64,000 nt of DNA from Clostridium sp. 'deep sea' (GTDB taxonomy: Bacteria > Bacillota > UBA994 > PWPR01): contig NZ_CP063353.1 in NCBI RefSeq assembly GCF_014931565.1, forward strand, positions 1,364,001 through 1,428,000, in the 5' to 3' direction. The position numbers and the translations under genes were made by a program. The notes beneath the pieces were generated by a model. The model was not told where the DNA came from and searched no databases. It saw only the letters and a program-made list of their open reading frames with translations. This document shows positions 53,004 through 62,669 of this stretch, piece after piece (the stretch's first letter is position 1; each line of letters starts with the position of its first letter).

Positions 53004-53900
53004 TTAATTTATAGTTGCCATAACTATGTTATGAAAAGGCTTGTAGTAGATAATACTAAACATTAATATAGCATAACTAGCTATCAGTAAAAGCATTATT
53101 TTGTCAGAAAAAACAACCTCTACAGGGTCTCCATCGCTATCTCCTTCAACTGCTAAGCTATACTTTAAACAAATTAACATTACTAAAGGGACTGTATAAA
53201 TTATACTTTTTCCAAAACTACTTATAGTATTACTATCTACACACCACATTGAATAAAAACCAATTGTAAGGGCTAAATATAGGTACATATTTTTATCTAA
53301 AAAGTTGTAGTTATATTTTTTTAGCACACACCTTGTTGAGCTACCTTGTTTTACTATTTCATTTCTTCTTTTACCTAACACTAAGTATAAAGACAAAGTA
53401 ATAATAGTTAAATATAACCATGAAGATATTAATATATTAACCACAGCTGAGCCATATAAAACCCTTATTACAAAGCCCGATGCCAAAATAGCTATATCAA
53501 AAATAGGCACATGTTTATAGTGCTTACTATATAAAATATTTAACAAATAATAAGCCAATATCAAATTAGTAGATATAAACAAGTTGGATTTTGTAAAGGC
53601 ATTAACTATAATAGAAAAAACAAACAATACTGTGGCTAGTATTTTAGCTTTTGTAACTGTAATTAAGCCAGCTGGTAAAGGCCTTTTACACTTTGTGGGA
53701 TGCTTTTTGTCACTCTCAAGGTCATTAATATCGTTCACTATATACACTACTGAGGTCATTAGACTAAAGGCGATAAAGCCCAATAAATTATTAACAAAGT
53801 GCTGCTGAACAAAAAAAAGTTTACTAAAGACAAGTGGTACAAATACTAAAATATTTTTACAATAGTGTTTTACTCTCATTAGCCTTAGATATTTTTTCAT
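53004..53900 (-). CDS. UbiA-family prenyltransferase, DPPR-synthase-like (copy 1)
   Basis: Polytopic UbiA-superfamily enzyme of 298 residues with the first aspartate motif as NDINDLESD near residues 56-64, the basic segment KRPLPAGLI near 72-80, and a second motif at VEGDSDGDPVEVV near 245-258. This pattern matches decaprenyl-phosphate 5-phosphoribosyltransferase (Rv3806c type), which uses polyprenyl phosphate and PRPP, rather than quinone-biosynthesis UbiA. The gene follows the large membrane protein by 5 bases, AGGTG precedes the ATG. It is one of two close copies in this locus. Confidence 0.85.
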   Translation of the reverse strand: MKKYLRLMRVKHYCKNILVFVPLVFSKLFFVQQHFVNNLLGFIAFSLMTSVVYIVNDINDLESDKKHPTKCKRPLPAGLITVTKAKILATVLFVFSIIVNAFTKSNLFISTNLILAYYLLNILYSKHYKHVPIFDIAILASGFVIRVLYGSAVVNILISSWLYLTIITLSLYLVLGKRRNEIVKQGSSTRCVLKKYNYNFLDKNMYLYLALTIGFYSMWCVDSNTISSFGKSIIYTVPLVMLICLKYSLAVEGDSDGDPVEVVFSDKIMLLLIASYAILMFSIIYYKPFHNIVMATIN

Positions 53901-53905
53901 TTATT

Positions 53906-55534
53906 TCACCTCGGATAATATTTAATGCCAAACCTAACAAGCTGCATAACTTCCTTAACATTAAAGTATAAAAGCACAATCATAACTGTACTCAATATAG
54001 CAATTTTTGATACGCTTTTATTTGAAAAAAACTTGTCCACTAACATAAATATTAAACAAATAAACGCCCAAGCAAAATACAAACTATATAATAACAGACC
54101 GTTTTCACCAGTACCCCAACCAAAAGCGCATAAAACTATAAAGGAGAATATCGCCCAAAAAAAACTTATTTTAGCAAACATTCTTCGACGATTAACTATA
54201 AATGAAACAATTGTTAAAGCTATAATAATAACTCCCAGTATGTTTAAACTTTTTACGGCTGTTTGCTGATAAGAAGCAAACTCAAATGTTGTATTGTTAA
54301 CACCTGCCTCGGGCCTTAAGAAGCTAATTGCTACAAAGTTAATGTATTGCAATAATTTGTTTATAAATGTTAAACCATAACCTGTAAACTTCTTGTAGGC
54401 ATTCACAACTGATGGTGCTTCAGGGTATATAGGGATTAAGGCGAATATAAAAATTAAGCTAAAAAACTTGCAGGCAGTAAAGGCAATTTCTTTTATGCTT
54501 TTTTTAGGTGCTTTACTACTTGCTAATAATGGAAACAAAATGCCTGTGGTTAATAGTGAACCGGTAGCCCCTAGGTACACTAAATCCTTCAGCCTTTGAT
54601 TTTGGTAATTCAAACACACATATATGAACAAAATTAAATAGAATAAAGAATAAACATACTGCTCTAATAATATTGAAAATAACATAAATGGATAACAAAT
54701 AAATATCATCGCCATAAAAAATCGCTTTGTTATTTTGTTTAACTTCATAAGTCTAGTCAACATTAAAACTGTTAAAGCAAGTACAAAAGCCTGCACTGCT
54801 ATTAACGCAATTACATAACTATTAGGAATAAAAAACAACAACTTGCTTAAAACCACTGCTGTATAGGTAAATGGTAACGCAAAAATAGCAAAAAAAGGTT
54901 GTCTTATATCGTTAGCATACGCCTTAACATTTGTGTAAACATCTGTTGCTATAAAATAAGGTGAATCCGTAGTATAAACTACATCCCAATCTAAAACCTC
55001 ATTTTTATATATAGGTTTGTAAAAAACAGATGTTTGACTATATATAACAAATGTTACTGCTGTAAAAATAACTACTACTACAATTAAATAAAAATACTCA
55101 TATCTGGTAATGCTCTTCACAAATTTTACAACAGGGTCTTTTAAGGTACTAAAAAAGTAGCTGAAAAGTAAAAATATTGCCCACCCCGAGATTATTGCCA
55201 CAGCCATTACATAGGCAGTGCTAGAGCCCTTTACCAGAAGCTTTAGACTATTACTTGTCCAAGAATTTATAGTTAAAAAATAATAAGCTAAATAATATAG
55301 ACTGAATAAAGAACATATACCTGATAATATATTTAACATTTTAGTGGTGTTATGCAATGCAAGCTCAACAAATTTAAATCTATAACACATAATTCCAGCT
55401 ACTATAGGAGTTACTACTAAGCCTAAATAGAATTTTAAATGAGTGCCTCTAATCGATAATATTGATTGAAGTGCTACTACTGATATAATAAATAAAATGT
55501 TCAGAAGATGTTGTTTTTTGTTTATATCTTTCAT
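53906..55534 (-). CDS. polytopic membrane protein, GT-C-like (copy 1)
   Basis: A 542-residue membrane protein with about 11-13 hydrophobic helices. One extracytoplasmic segment after the fifth or sixth helix carries the pattern VVYTTDSPYF...NDIRQPFFAIFALPF (core NDIRQPFFAIFALPF near residue 214), which is conserved in the paralogue at 57.1-58.7 kb. Multi-helix proteins with an acidic residue in an outer loop next to prenyl-phosphate-sugar synthases are often GT-C glycosyltransferases; that assignment here is inference from topology and neighbours. No homologue name can be given. Confidence 0.7.
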   Translation of the reverse strand: MKDINKKQHLLNILFIISVVALQSILSIRGTHLKFYLGLVVTPIVAGIMCYRFKFVELALHNTTKMLNILSGICSLFSLYYLAYYFLTINSWTSNSLKLLVKGSSTAYVMAVAIISGWAIFLLFSYFFSTLKDPVVKFVKSITRYEYFYLIVVVVIFTAVTFVIYSQTSVFYKPIYKNEVLDWDVVYTTDSPYFIATDVYTNVKAYANDIRQPFFAIFALPFTYTAVVLSKLLFFIPNSYVIALIAVQAFVLALTVLMLTRLMKLNKITKRFFMAMIFICYPFMLFSILLEQYVYSLFYLILFIYVCLNYQNQRLKDLVYLGATGSLLTTGILFPLLASSKAPKKSIKEIAFTACKFFSLIFIFALIPIYPEAPSVVNAYKKFTGYGLTFINKLLQYINFVAISFLRPEAGVNNTTFEFASYQQTAVKSLNILGVIIIALTIVSFIVNRRRMFAKISFFWAIFSFIVLCAFGWGTGENGLLLYSLYFAWAFICLIFMLVDKFFSNKSVSKIAILSTVMIVLLYFNVKEVMQLVRFGIKYYPR

Positions 55535-55620
55535 AATAATTAAATCCTATCTATTTACTAATTGTTATAATCATAAAGTTTTTAAGAGTTAGCAGCCATT
55601 TAATAACCTTACATTATATA

Positions 55621-55652
55621 AAAATAGCTTACATTTTTGTAAGCTAAATTTT
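55621..55652. terminator. bidirectional hairpin
   Basis: TAGCTTACA and TGTAAGCTA flank a TTTT loop with A- and T-runs on both sides, in the gap between the GtrA gene and membrane protein copy 1. Confidence 0.75.
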
Positions 55653-55727
55653 TCAGTAATCTTTACATGCTCTTTAAAAATATAACAAATATTATTTAAG
55701 ATTTTCTTACAGTAAAATAACAAAAGA

Positions 55728-55753
55728 CACAAGGTTTTTATTTCAACCTTATG
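55728..55753 (-). terminator. weak terminator after the GtrA gene
   Basis: CATAAGGTT and AACCTTGTG pair with one mismatch, then TCTTTTGTTATTTT on the leftward strand. Confidence 0.55.
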
Positions 55754-55774
55754 CCTTACTTTATTTATTAATTA

Positions 55775-56170
55775 TTAATCAAAAAATACAAAGAGCTTTA
55801 TACATAAATAGGTTATAGGTACACCTATGATGGCTGCCATAACAAATACTATTAGCTTCGGCCACTGTAATATATTAAAAAACACCACCACAAATAAGTT
55901 TTGAATCACAAAATTAGGTACATACGAAATGCAAAACTTAATGTATTTAGAGAGCTGTAATCTCTCTTTAAAATTAAAGCTACTATTAAGTACATAGGAT
56001 ATTGATAAACTAGTGATATATCCTACAATAAAAGCTACATTTGTGTTTATAAACATTGCGTAAACAGTTGCAAACACAATACCATTGACTGCATTTATAA
56101 CTCCAATTATCAAAAATGCTAAAAAGTTTTTGTTAAAAAACAACGCTTTTAGTTTGGTTATTCTATTCAT
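55775..56170 (-). CDS. GtrA-family membrane protein
   Basis: A 131-residue GtrA-family protein with four predicted helices. It starts FFNKNFLAFLIIGVINAVNGIVF (core IGVINAVNGIVF), and has the family's SLSISYVLNSSFNFKERL near residues 52-69 and IVFVMAAIIGVPITYLCIKLF near the C-terminus. GtrA proteins take part in flipping or presenting polyprenyl-linked sugars; Rv3789, next to the mycobacterial arabinogalactan genes, is the named example. It is 11 bases downstream of UbiA copy 2 and lies between the two copies of the UbiA/membrane-protein pair. Confidence 0.88.
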   Translation of the reverse strand: MNRITKLKALFFNKNFLAFLIIGVINAVNGIVFATVYAMFINTNVAFIVGYITSLSISYVLNSSFNFKERLQLSKYIKFCISYVPNFVIQNLFVVVFFNILQWPKLIVFVMAAIIGVPITYLCIKLFVFFD

Positions 56171-56181
56171 TTTATTAGCCC

Positions 56182-57069
56182 TTATTTTGATATTAACTGT
56201 AGCAAGGGTTCATAATAAATTATTATAAACATTGTCATAGCATAAAGTAGTATTAATACTAACATAAATTTGTCATTAAACACTACTTCTATAGGATCTC
56301 CATCCGACTCACCCTCTACAGCTAAGCTATACCTCATACATATTAACATGACCAAAGGAACTGTCCAAATAATGTTTTTACCATAGCTAATAATGGTTTG
56401 TTGATCAACACACCATAATGCGTAAAAACCAATAGTTAAAGCTAAATACATGTACATGTTTTTATCTAAAAAAGCATAACTATATTTTTTTAAAACCTTA
56501 CGGGTATCTAGTTCTTGATTATTAATTTCATTACGTCTTTTACCTAGTACTAAATAAAATGACATGGATAGTACTGTTAAGTAGAGCCAACTAGAGATAC
56601 TAATAGCACTTACCACCGAGCCATACGTTAAACGAATAACAAATCCACTGGCTAATACCGCAATATCAGCAACAGGTACATTTTTTAACCATTTACTATA
56701 GGATATATTTAAGAGCAAATAGACTAAAAGTAATAACCATGATTGTACTGTTAAAGCTGATGCTAAAAAGTTAAAGCAAATTACTAATAATAATAATAAT
56801 ACAGCAATAATTTTTGCTTTGTTAATAGATATAAGCCCTGCTGGTAAGGGTCTATGCCTTTTCCGTGAATGTTTTTTGTCATTATCTATATCATTAATGT
56901 CATTATAAATATACACAACAGATGATAAAAAACAAAAGGCAATAAAGGCATACAATGTAGTTTTAAATAAATTATACTGCCAAACTTGTTTACTAAACAC
57001 TAAAGGAAAAAAGATAAGCGTATTTTTTAAATAGTGTTTTACTCTTATTAGTTTTAAATACTTACCCAT
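56182..57069 (-). CDS. UbiA-family prenyltransferase, DPPR-synthase-like (copy 2)
   Basis: Close paralogue of the 53-kb UbiA gene, 295 residues. It has the same aspartate motif NDINDIDND near residue 55, HRPLPAGLI near 75, RKVLKKYSYAFLDKNMYMYLAL later and the second motif EGESDGDPIEVV near 255. I begin at ATG 57069, preceded by TAGGTGAGAG, which mirrors the other copy; the reported start 57078 is GTG. It follows membrane protein copy 2 by about 10 bases. Likely function: transfer of a phosphoribosyl group to a polyprenyl phosphate. Confidence 0.85.
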   Translation of the reverse strand: MGKYLKLIRVKHYLKNTLIFFPLVFSKQVWQYNLFKTTLYAFIAFCFLSSVVYIYNDINDIDNDKKHSRKRHRPLPAGLISINKAKIIAVLLLLLVICFNFLASALTVQSWLLLLVYLLLNISYSKWLKNVPVADIAVLASGFVIRLTYGSVVSAISISSWLYLTVLSMSFYLVLGKRRNEINNQELDTRKVLKKYSYAFLDKNMYMYLALTIGFYALWCVDQQTIISYGKNIIWTVPLVMLICMRYSLAVEGESDGDPIEVVFNDKFMLVLILLYAMTMFIIIYYEPLLQLISK

Positions 57070-57078
57070 GTCTCTCAC

Positions 57079-58725
57079 CTACCGAGGATAATACTCAAAG
57101 GCAAATTTTATTAAGTCCATAAAGCCTTCAATATTAAAATAGCCAATAACTGCAATAATACATAATAAAGTAATATTTTTTAATACTAAACTCTTTTTAA
57201 ACAAGGTTTTAATAGCAAAATACCAAAGAGATATAAAGGCCCACGAAAAATATAAAGAGTACAGTATTAAGCCGTTTTCTGTTGTACCCCAACCAATTAA
57301 AGTTAACATTATAAAAGAATAACATAACCAACAAAAACAAATCAAAGCATATTTATTTTTATAATTACTAATAAAACCTACTACAGCTAAAAGTAGCAAA
57401 AATACTCCAAGTAAGTTTAAGCTGTTAGCAGGCATTAGTTGGTAAGATACGTGTTTAAATGAAGTAAAATCAATAGTTGTTTGAGGCTTAATAAGACAAG
57501 CAGCTATAAAGTTAAAATATTGATAAAGTTTATCTATAAAGCTTAAGCTTTGCCCTGTATATGGTGAATATGCAGTTAAAAATTTTTTAAAATTAATAAA
57601 GATAACTGTTTGAGAAAATAAGATAACTACACTAAAAAACTTTAAAGCAGTTACCATAATAGTAGATACATATTTTTTTATATTTTTTAAGCTACTTAAC
57701 AACACAAAGATAACTCCGCTGGTCAATAATGAGCCAGTAGCAGCTATAAAGAGTATATCTTTAGCTGATTGATTTTCATTATTTAGGTAACTATACACAA
57801 ATAGTATTAGCCAGAAAAAAGCAAATACATACTGCTCTATTGTTACAGAAAAAACTAAATAAGAATAACTTATTGTTATTAGTGTTAAAAATAAATACTT
57901 ATTAAATCCCTTTAAATCTAATAACTTAGTTATAATAAGTGATCCTATTGTTAAAAGTAAAACTTGAATTATATTTATAGCTATAGGGTAAATATTAGTA
58001 ATATTAAATAAGATTGTAGAAATAATTTTAGCAACAACAGCAAAGGGTAAAGCAAATACTGCAAATAAAGGTTGTCTTAAGTCATTTTCATGGGCATTAA
58101 TATTCATAAAAACGTTGTCTTGAATGTGATTACTTGAGTCTGTTGTAAAAATAACATCATATTTAACTAGCTTATTATTTTGCTCTGCTGCATAAAAGGC
58201 ATTAGTACCATTATATACAAGCACTGTGATCACAGCAAAAATTAAGACAACAAAAACTATGTACAAATAATCTACTTTAGAAAAGCTAGCCAAAAGTTTT
58301 TTTAATACTGTACCAACAGTATTAAAAAAGTAATTATAATAAATAAACACTGCCCATAAAGATAAAAATGCTAAGCTAAAACAAACAATTTTAGCATCGT
58401 TTAAAGGTAATTTGGATGGTAAAGTAATAAAATCTGTTAGTTTTTTATATATAAAAGAATTTGAAAAATAAAAGAATTTAGAAAAACTTATTATTGTAAA
58501 TATACTAAAAGTCAAAGCAACACAAGCTGAAAAAAAAGTTATATTGTTTAAAGTCTTTTTAACAATATTAACAGCAAAAGCTAAAACACAAGCAACCATA
58601 ACTGTTAAAACTAAGTTTACTGTTACCCCATAACCCTCTGCCCTTAAACATAATAGCGTAGATAAAGCTAATGCAGATATAACAAAGGCTATGTTACTTA
58701 TATAATATTTATGTTTGATGCTCAT
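57079..58725 (-). CDS. polytopic membrane protein, GT-C-like (copy 2)
   Basis: A 548-residue paralogue of the membrane protein at 53.9-55.5 kb, with the same number of helices and the same outer-loop pattern VIFTTDSSNHI...NDLRQPLFAVFALPF (core NDLRQPLFAVFALPF). The C-terminal ends also match: both finish with a WGTGENGL/WGTTENGL segment, a long helix and KYYPR or EYYPR. GAGGTG lies before the ATG. As with copy 1, glycosyltransferase activity is inferred from topology and operon partners. The duplication keeps the order membrane protein then UbiA. Confidence 0.7.
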   Translation of the reverse strand: MSIKHKYYISNIAFVISALALSTLLCLRAEGYGVTVNLVLTVMVACVLAFAVNIVKKTLNNITFFSACVALTFSIFTIISFSKFFYFSNSFIYKKLTDFITLPSKLPLNDAKIVCFSLAFLSLWAVFIYYNYFFNTVGTVLKKLLASFSKVDYLYIVFVVLIFAVITVLVYNGTNAFYAAEQNNKLVKYDVIFTTDSSNHIQDNVFMNINAHENDLRQPLFAVFALPFAVVAKIISTILFNITNIYPIAINIIQVLLLTIGSLIITKLLDLKGFNKYLFLTLITISYSYLVFSVTIEQYVFAFFWLILFVYSYLNNENQSAKDILFIAATGSLLTSGVIFVLLSSLKNIKKYVSTIMVTALKFFSVVILFSQTVIFINFKKFLTAYSPYTGQSLSFIDKLYQYFNFIAACLIKPQTTIDFTSFKHVSYQLMPANSLNLLGVFLLLLAVVGFISNYKNKYALICFCWLCYSFIMLTLIGWGTTENGLILYSLYFSWAFISLWYFAIKTLFKKSLVLKNITLLCIIAVIGYFNIEGFMDLIKFAFEYYPR

Positions 58726-59050
58726 TAAAACACCTCATTATGATTACGATTGTAGAATAATTATATACTAAACTAGTTAATTACACTAGTTATTATAAAC
58801 AAAAATAAACTTTATAGATTAACTTTTATTGTATGGTTTTATTAAGAGAATAATAATAATTTAACATTATTTATTTAAAAGCACAAACACCCAATTAGGA
58901 AAACTGAGTGTTTGTATAAGTTGTATAAGGAGTTGCTTTCATCTCTATATTTGCTTTGCCAAAACTTTGCATAATTAATTATAGCCAAATATACCTTGTT
59001 ATATACCCTCACACTTAATGATTACATACGTTATCCATAATTCCCTTTAT
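58726..59050. other. intergenic region upstream of the duplicated locus
   Basis: About 325 AT-rich bases between the leftward hisC-type gene and the leftward membrane-protein gene. It holds the terminator at 58884-58914 and presumably the promoter of the duplicated locus, not identifiable by eye. Confidence 0.55.
58884..58914 (-). terminator. terminator after hisC-type gene
   Basis: CAAACACTCA and TGGGTGTTTG pair (one G-U and one mismatch) around an AT-rich loop, followed by TGCTTTTAAAT on the leftward strand. Confidence 0.65.
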
Positions 59051-60145
59051 TTATTTGAGTATTTTTTGCAAATTATTAATAAATCTCTTTGTTTGCTCTA
59101 TTGTTCCGGTGCTTACTCGTATCCAATTATCACAACCCCATAAATAACCTGGTCTTATAATAGTGCCTAGTTTCATTAACTCTACAAACACCTCTTTACT
59201 ATGGACACCAATATTAACAAAAATAAAATTCGAGTTAGAAGGCATATATTTATAGCCTTTACTGTCGAAATATGTTGTCATTAAGTCCATACATTTATAG
59301 TTTAGTTGCACTGTTTTATTTATGTGTTCAGTATCATCTAAAGCTGCAATTGCCGCTACTTGAGCCAGTTGATTAACATTAAATACAGGTTTAATCTTTA
59401 ACATTTCCCGGGAAATATGTTCAGATGTTAAGACATAACCCACCCTTAAAGCTGCTAAACCGACAACTTTCGAGAATGTTCGCAAAATAATTGTATTCTC
59501 TCTTTTCTTTAGTATTTCTAATGAGTTTGGATATTCTTGATTTATCTTGGCATACTCATAATAAGCTTCATCAAATACTATAACAATATCTTTGGACACA
59601 TTATCTACTAAATAGTTAACTTCTTCTGCTGTCATTATGTTTCCAGAGGGATTATTAGGGTTACAAACATATATTAACTTAGTGTTTTCATTAACTGCAT
59701 TAACAAACTGCTTAAAATCGTGTTTAAACTCTATCATTGGCACTTTTATAGGTACACCACCCATAATAGTTACAGATGAGGAATATAGCCCAAATGTTAC
59801 ATCAGCCATTATAGCCTCGTCACCTGGGTTAATAAATGTTCGAGCTACAAAATCTAATAATTGCTCTCCTCCACTTCCAACAACTACATTATTAATGGTT
59901 AAACCATAAAAATCTGCAAGTTTAGCTCGCAAATCCATGGCAGCCGCATCAGGATATATATTAACTGTATTTATAGCCTCTTTAATCGCTTTTAAGGCTT
60001 TAGGAGAAGGTCCTAGTGGGTTTTCATTAGATGCTAGTTTATCAATTTTATCAATATTAAATTCTTTTTTCACTTCTGAAATTGGTTTACCAGGCACATA
60101 AGGTGCAATTTTACTTATCTCTGTTCTAAATAGGTTTTTACTCAT
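59051..60145 (-). CDS. hisC: HisC-like PLP aminotransferase
   Basis: Class-II-type PLP-dependent aminotransferase of the histidinol-phosphate/aromatic aminotransferase group, 364 residues. It opens with [32 protein letters not shown] near 38-52, [11 protein letters not shown] near 87, and the PLP lysine in [15 protein letters not shown] near 228-242, preceded by the Tyr-binding EAYYEYA segment near 197. The enzyme may act in histidine synthesis or as an aromatic amino-acid transaminase; the position next to IorBA favours the second, but no other his gene is near, so it is not proven. A terminator separates it from iorB. Confidence 0.85.
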   Translation of the reverse strand: MSKNLFRTEISKIAPYVPGKPISEVKKEFNIDKIDKLASNENPLGPSPKALKAIKEAINTVNIYPDAAAMDLRAKLADFYGLTINNVVVGSGGEQLLDFVARTFINPGDEAIMADVTFGLYSSSVTIMGGVPIKVPMIEFKHDFKQFVNAVNENTKLIYVCNPNNPSGNIMTAEEVNYLVDNVSKDIVIVFDEAYYEYAKINQEYPNSLEILKKRENTIILRTFSKVVGLAALRVGYVLTSEHISREMLKIKPVFNVNQLAQVAAIAALDDTEHINKTVQLNYKCMDLMTTYFDSKGYKYMPSNSNFIFVNIGVHSKEVFVELMKLGTIIRPGYLWGCDNWIRVSTGTIEQTKRFINNLQKILK

Positions 60146-60183
60146 TATTTCTTTATCCTTTCATATAAATATAACTTTATAAT

Positions 60184-60220
60184 AAAAAGCAGCTCTACTA
60201 TTTAAAGTAAAGCTACTTTA
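60184..60220 (-). terminator. terminator after iorB
   Basis: AAAGTAGCTTTAC and GTAGAGCTGCTTT pair along 13 bases (G-U included), then TTTATTAT on the leftward strand. Confidence 0.8.
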
Positions 60221-60229
60221 ATTTAGTGC

Positions 60230-60802
60230 TTATTTAACTAAAGATATTCCTAAAGAAATGGCTTTTTTGTTTATTTCAACAAAACGTTCTTTAACGTTTT
60301 CTTCAATAATTTTATTCCAATTAACAGACTCTAAATTCATAGATTTTACTAGGGTACCTAATAGTATTACATTCATAACTTTTATGTTGCCAAGCTCACG
60401 TGCTAGCTTGGCTGCATCTAATACTTGAGTGTCTACAACAGATTTAATTTTATCAATTATACCCTTTGGGTATTCGGCAACACCATTAAGTATAGGCATT
60501 GACTCAATAGCAAAATCATTTACTACTACTTTACCATTAGGCTTTAAATATTTTAAATAACGTAAAGCTTCCATTTTTTCAAAAGCTATTAATACATCTG
60601 TGCTACCTATCTCAATTACTGGAGATGAAACTTTTTCTCCGTACCTTACCTGTGATGATACTGAGCCACCACGCTGTGACATACCATGAATTTCACTCAT
60701 TTTTACATCGTAACCAGCCTCAAGAAGACCAGTAACTAGAAGTTTACTTGCTAAAATAGTTCCTTGGCCACCTACACCAACTAACATAATACTCTTAGTC
60801 AT
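60230..60802 (-). CDS. iorB: indolepyruvate:ferredoxin oxidoreductase, beta subunit
   Basis: Small subunit of the enzyme that decarboxylates aryl pyruvates to aryl-acetyl-CoA with ferredoxin reduction, 190 residues. It shows IMLVGVGGQGTILASKLL near residues 5-22, the typical opening of gamma/beta-type oxidoreductase subunits, and MSEIHGMSQRGGSVSSQVRYG near 37-57. I start at ATG 60802, just after the iorA stop (AAAGG upstream); the frame from 60853 overlaps iorA. Adjacent to iorA with a 2-base gap, as usual for IorAB. Confidence 0.93.
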   Translation of the reverse strand: MTKSIMLVGVGGQGTILASKLLVTGLLEAGYDVKMSEIHGMSQRGGSVSSQVRYGEKVSSPVIEIGSTDVLIAFEKMEALRYLKYLKPNGKVVVNDFAIESMPILNGVAEYPKGIIDKIKSVVDTQVLDAAKLARELGNIKVMNVILLGTLVKSMNLESVNWNKIIEENVKERFVEINKKAISLGISLVK

Positions 60803-60804
60803 AA

Positions 60805-62589
60805 TTACCTTTGCTCCTTTGAAATAGCGTTTACAGGACATGTTTGTAAACAAACCTCACAGCCTACACATGAATTATAATCAATACTAGCTTTTCTGGT
60901 TTCTTTGTTAAATGATAATGCTGGACATCCTGTTTTAATACATTGACGACAGCCAATACATTTGTCATGGTCTATAGTACATTTTTCTCTAAAGGCATTT
61001 GTAAATTCATCTTTATCCTCTTGAGAGAATTTTTTAAGAACACAAGGCCATCTGGTAATAATTACACATGGTTGATCTAAAGCAAATGCCCAATTTAAGG
61101 TTTCTTTTACTTTTTTAAGATTATTAGGATCTATTGTTTTAACATGTTTAATGCCACAGGCCTTAACTAAAACCTCTAAATCTAGGTTAGGGGCTGATTG
61201 ACCACCCGCTGTATATCCTGTTCCTGGGTTCTGTTGATGACCAGTCATACCTGTAATGCGGTTATCTAAAATAACATTAACTGTATTACTTTGGTTATAA
61301 GCAACATTTAATAAGGAGTTAATGCCTGTATGGAAAAATGTTGAATCTCCTAATACAGATACAACTCTCATATCGTTATCTTTATTCATGTTAAAGACTT
61401 TTTGGGCACCATGTCCCATACTCAATGAACCGCCCATACAAACTACAGCATCCATAGCATTATAAGGTGGAGCAAATGCTAAAGTATAACAACCAATATC
61501 ACCACTTATAAATACATTACGCTTTTTAGCTAACTCGTAAAAGAAGCCGCGGTGAGGACATCCTGCACATAGGGTTGGTGGTCTGGCAACTACCTCATCT
61601 GCTGTAAACTCTGCTGTTTTAAGTTGCTCTCCATAAAACGCCTTACGAATAACGTCTGGAGTCATTTCACCAGTGAATGGGAAGATATCTTTTCCAATAC
61701 ATTCAATGCCATTAATTTTTAATTGCTCTTCTATATATGGATCATTCTCTTCCACTATATAAAGCTTGTCTACCTGATTAGCAAACTCTCTTATTTTTTC
61801 AATTGGCAAGGGATTAGAAAAACCAATTTTAAAGTACGAAGCCTCTGCTCCAAATACTTCATAAGCATAGTGATATGAAACCCCTGAGGCCACAATACCA
61901 ATTTTAGTATCATTTATTTCTGAAAAGTTTAAAGGAGAATTGTTTGAGTAATCTTTAAGCTTAATCATACGCTCTTCAACTTTGTAGCGCATTTTACGTG
62001 AGTTAGCTGGAACAGATACAGTTTTCGAAGCATTTTTTTCATATTTTACAATAGGAACCTCTACCCTATCATTACAATCAACAATACCTTTAGAGTGACA
62101 TAGGCGTGTTGTTAATCTATATAAAACAGGGGTATCATATTGCTCACTAACTTTATAAGCCTCTTTAATCATTTCTTTAGCTTCTTGACTTGTTGCAGGC
62201 TCAAACATGGGAATTTTAGCAAACTTTGCATAATTACGATTATCTTGCTCATTTTGAGAAGAGTGCATTCCAGGTTCATCTGCACTTACTAAAACAAAAC
62301 CACCATTCACCCCAATATAAGATAAAGTAAATAATGGGTCAGCAGCAACATTTACACCAACGTGTTTCATAGAAGCAATAGATCTAGCTCCAGCAAATGC
62401 TGCTCCAATTGCAGACTCTAAAGCTACCTTTTCGTTTGGTGCCCATTCTGCGTAAATGTCGTTTTTGTAGTTTAAAATGTTCTCTAAAATTTCAGTACTT
62501 GGGGTACCTGGGTAAGCTGCAGCATAACGTACTCCAGCTTCATAAGCACCTCTAGCAACTGCTTCGTTACCGGTCATTAACTTCTTCAT
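60805..62589 (-). CDS. iorA: indolepyruvate:ferredoxin oxidoreductase, alpha subunit
   Basis: Large subunit of IOR, 594 residues. Order of domains: pyrimidine-binding TPP domain from the N-terminus (GAYEAGVRYAAAYPGTPSTEI; GVNGGFVLVSADEPGMHSSQNEQD), a transketolase-C-type domain, a PP domain with GDIGCYTLAF and GDSTFFHTGI near 400-450, and two C-terminal ferredoxin sites (CIGCRQCIKTGCPA and CVGCEVCLQTCPVNAI). Oxygen-sensitive cytoplasmic enzyme acting with IorB. Phenylpyruvate, indolepyruvate and hydroxyphenylpyruvate are usual substrates, giving ferredoxin-linked energy from aromatic amino acids. Confidence 0.96.
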   Translation of the reverse strand: MKKLMTGNEAVARGAYEAGVRYAAAYPGTPSTEILENILNYKNDIYAEWAPNEKVALESAIGAAFAGARSIASMKHVGVNVAADPLFTLSYIGVNGGFVLVSADEPGMHSSQNEQDNRNYAKFAKIPMFEPATSQEAKEMIKEAYKVSEQYDTPVLYRLTTRLCHSKGIVDCNDRVEVPIVKYEKNASKTVSVPANSRKMRYKVEERMIKLKDYSNNSPLNFSEINDTKIGIVASGVSYHYAYEVFGAEASYFKIGFSNPLPIEKIREFANQVDKLYIVEENDPYIEEQLKINGIECIGKDIFPFTGEMTPDVIRKAFYGEQLKTAEFTADEVVARPPTLCAGCPHRGFFYELAKKRNVFISGDIGCYTLAFAPPYNAMDAVVCMGGSLSMGHGAQKVFNMNKDNDMRVVSVLGDSTFFHTGINSLLNVAYNQSNTVNVILDNRITGMTGHQQNPGTGYTAGGQSAPNLDLEVLVKACGIKHVKTIDPNNLKKVKETLNWAFALDQPCVIITRWPCVLKKFSQEDKDEFTNAFREKCTIDHDKCIGCRQCIKTGCPALSFNKETRKASIDYNSCVGCEVCLQTCPVNAISKEQR

Positions 62590-62669
62590 TTAGCAACCTC
62601 CTACAAATTTTTCATATATTTATTTGCTTAATATATTAATGCTAGTTGGTACTAGCATATTTTATGTTA

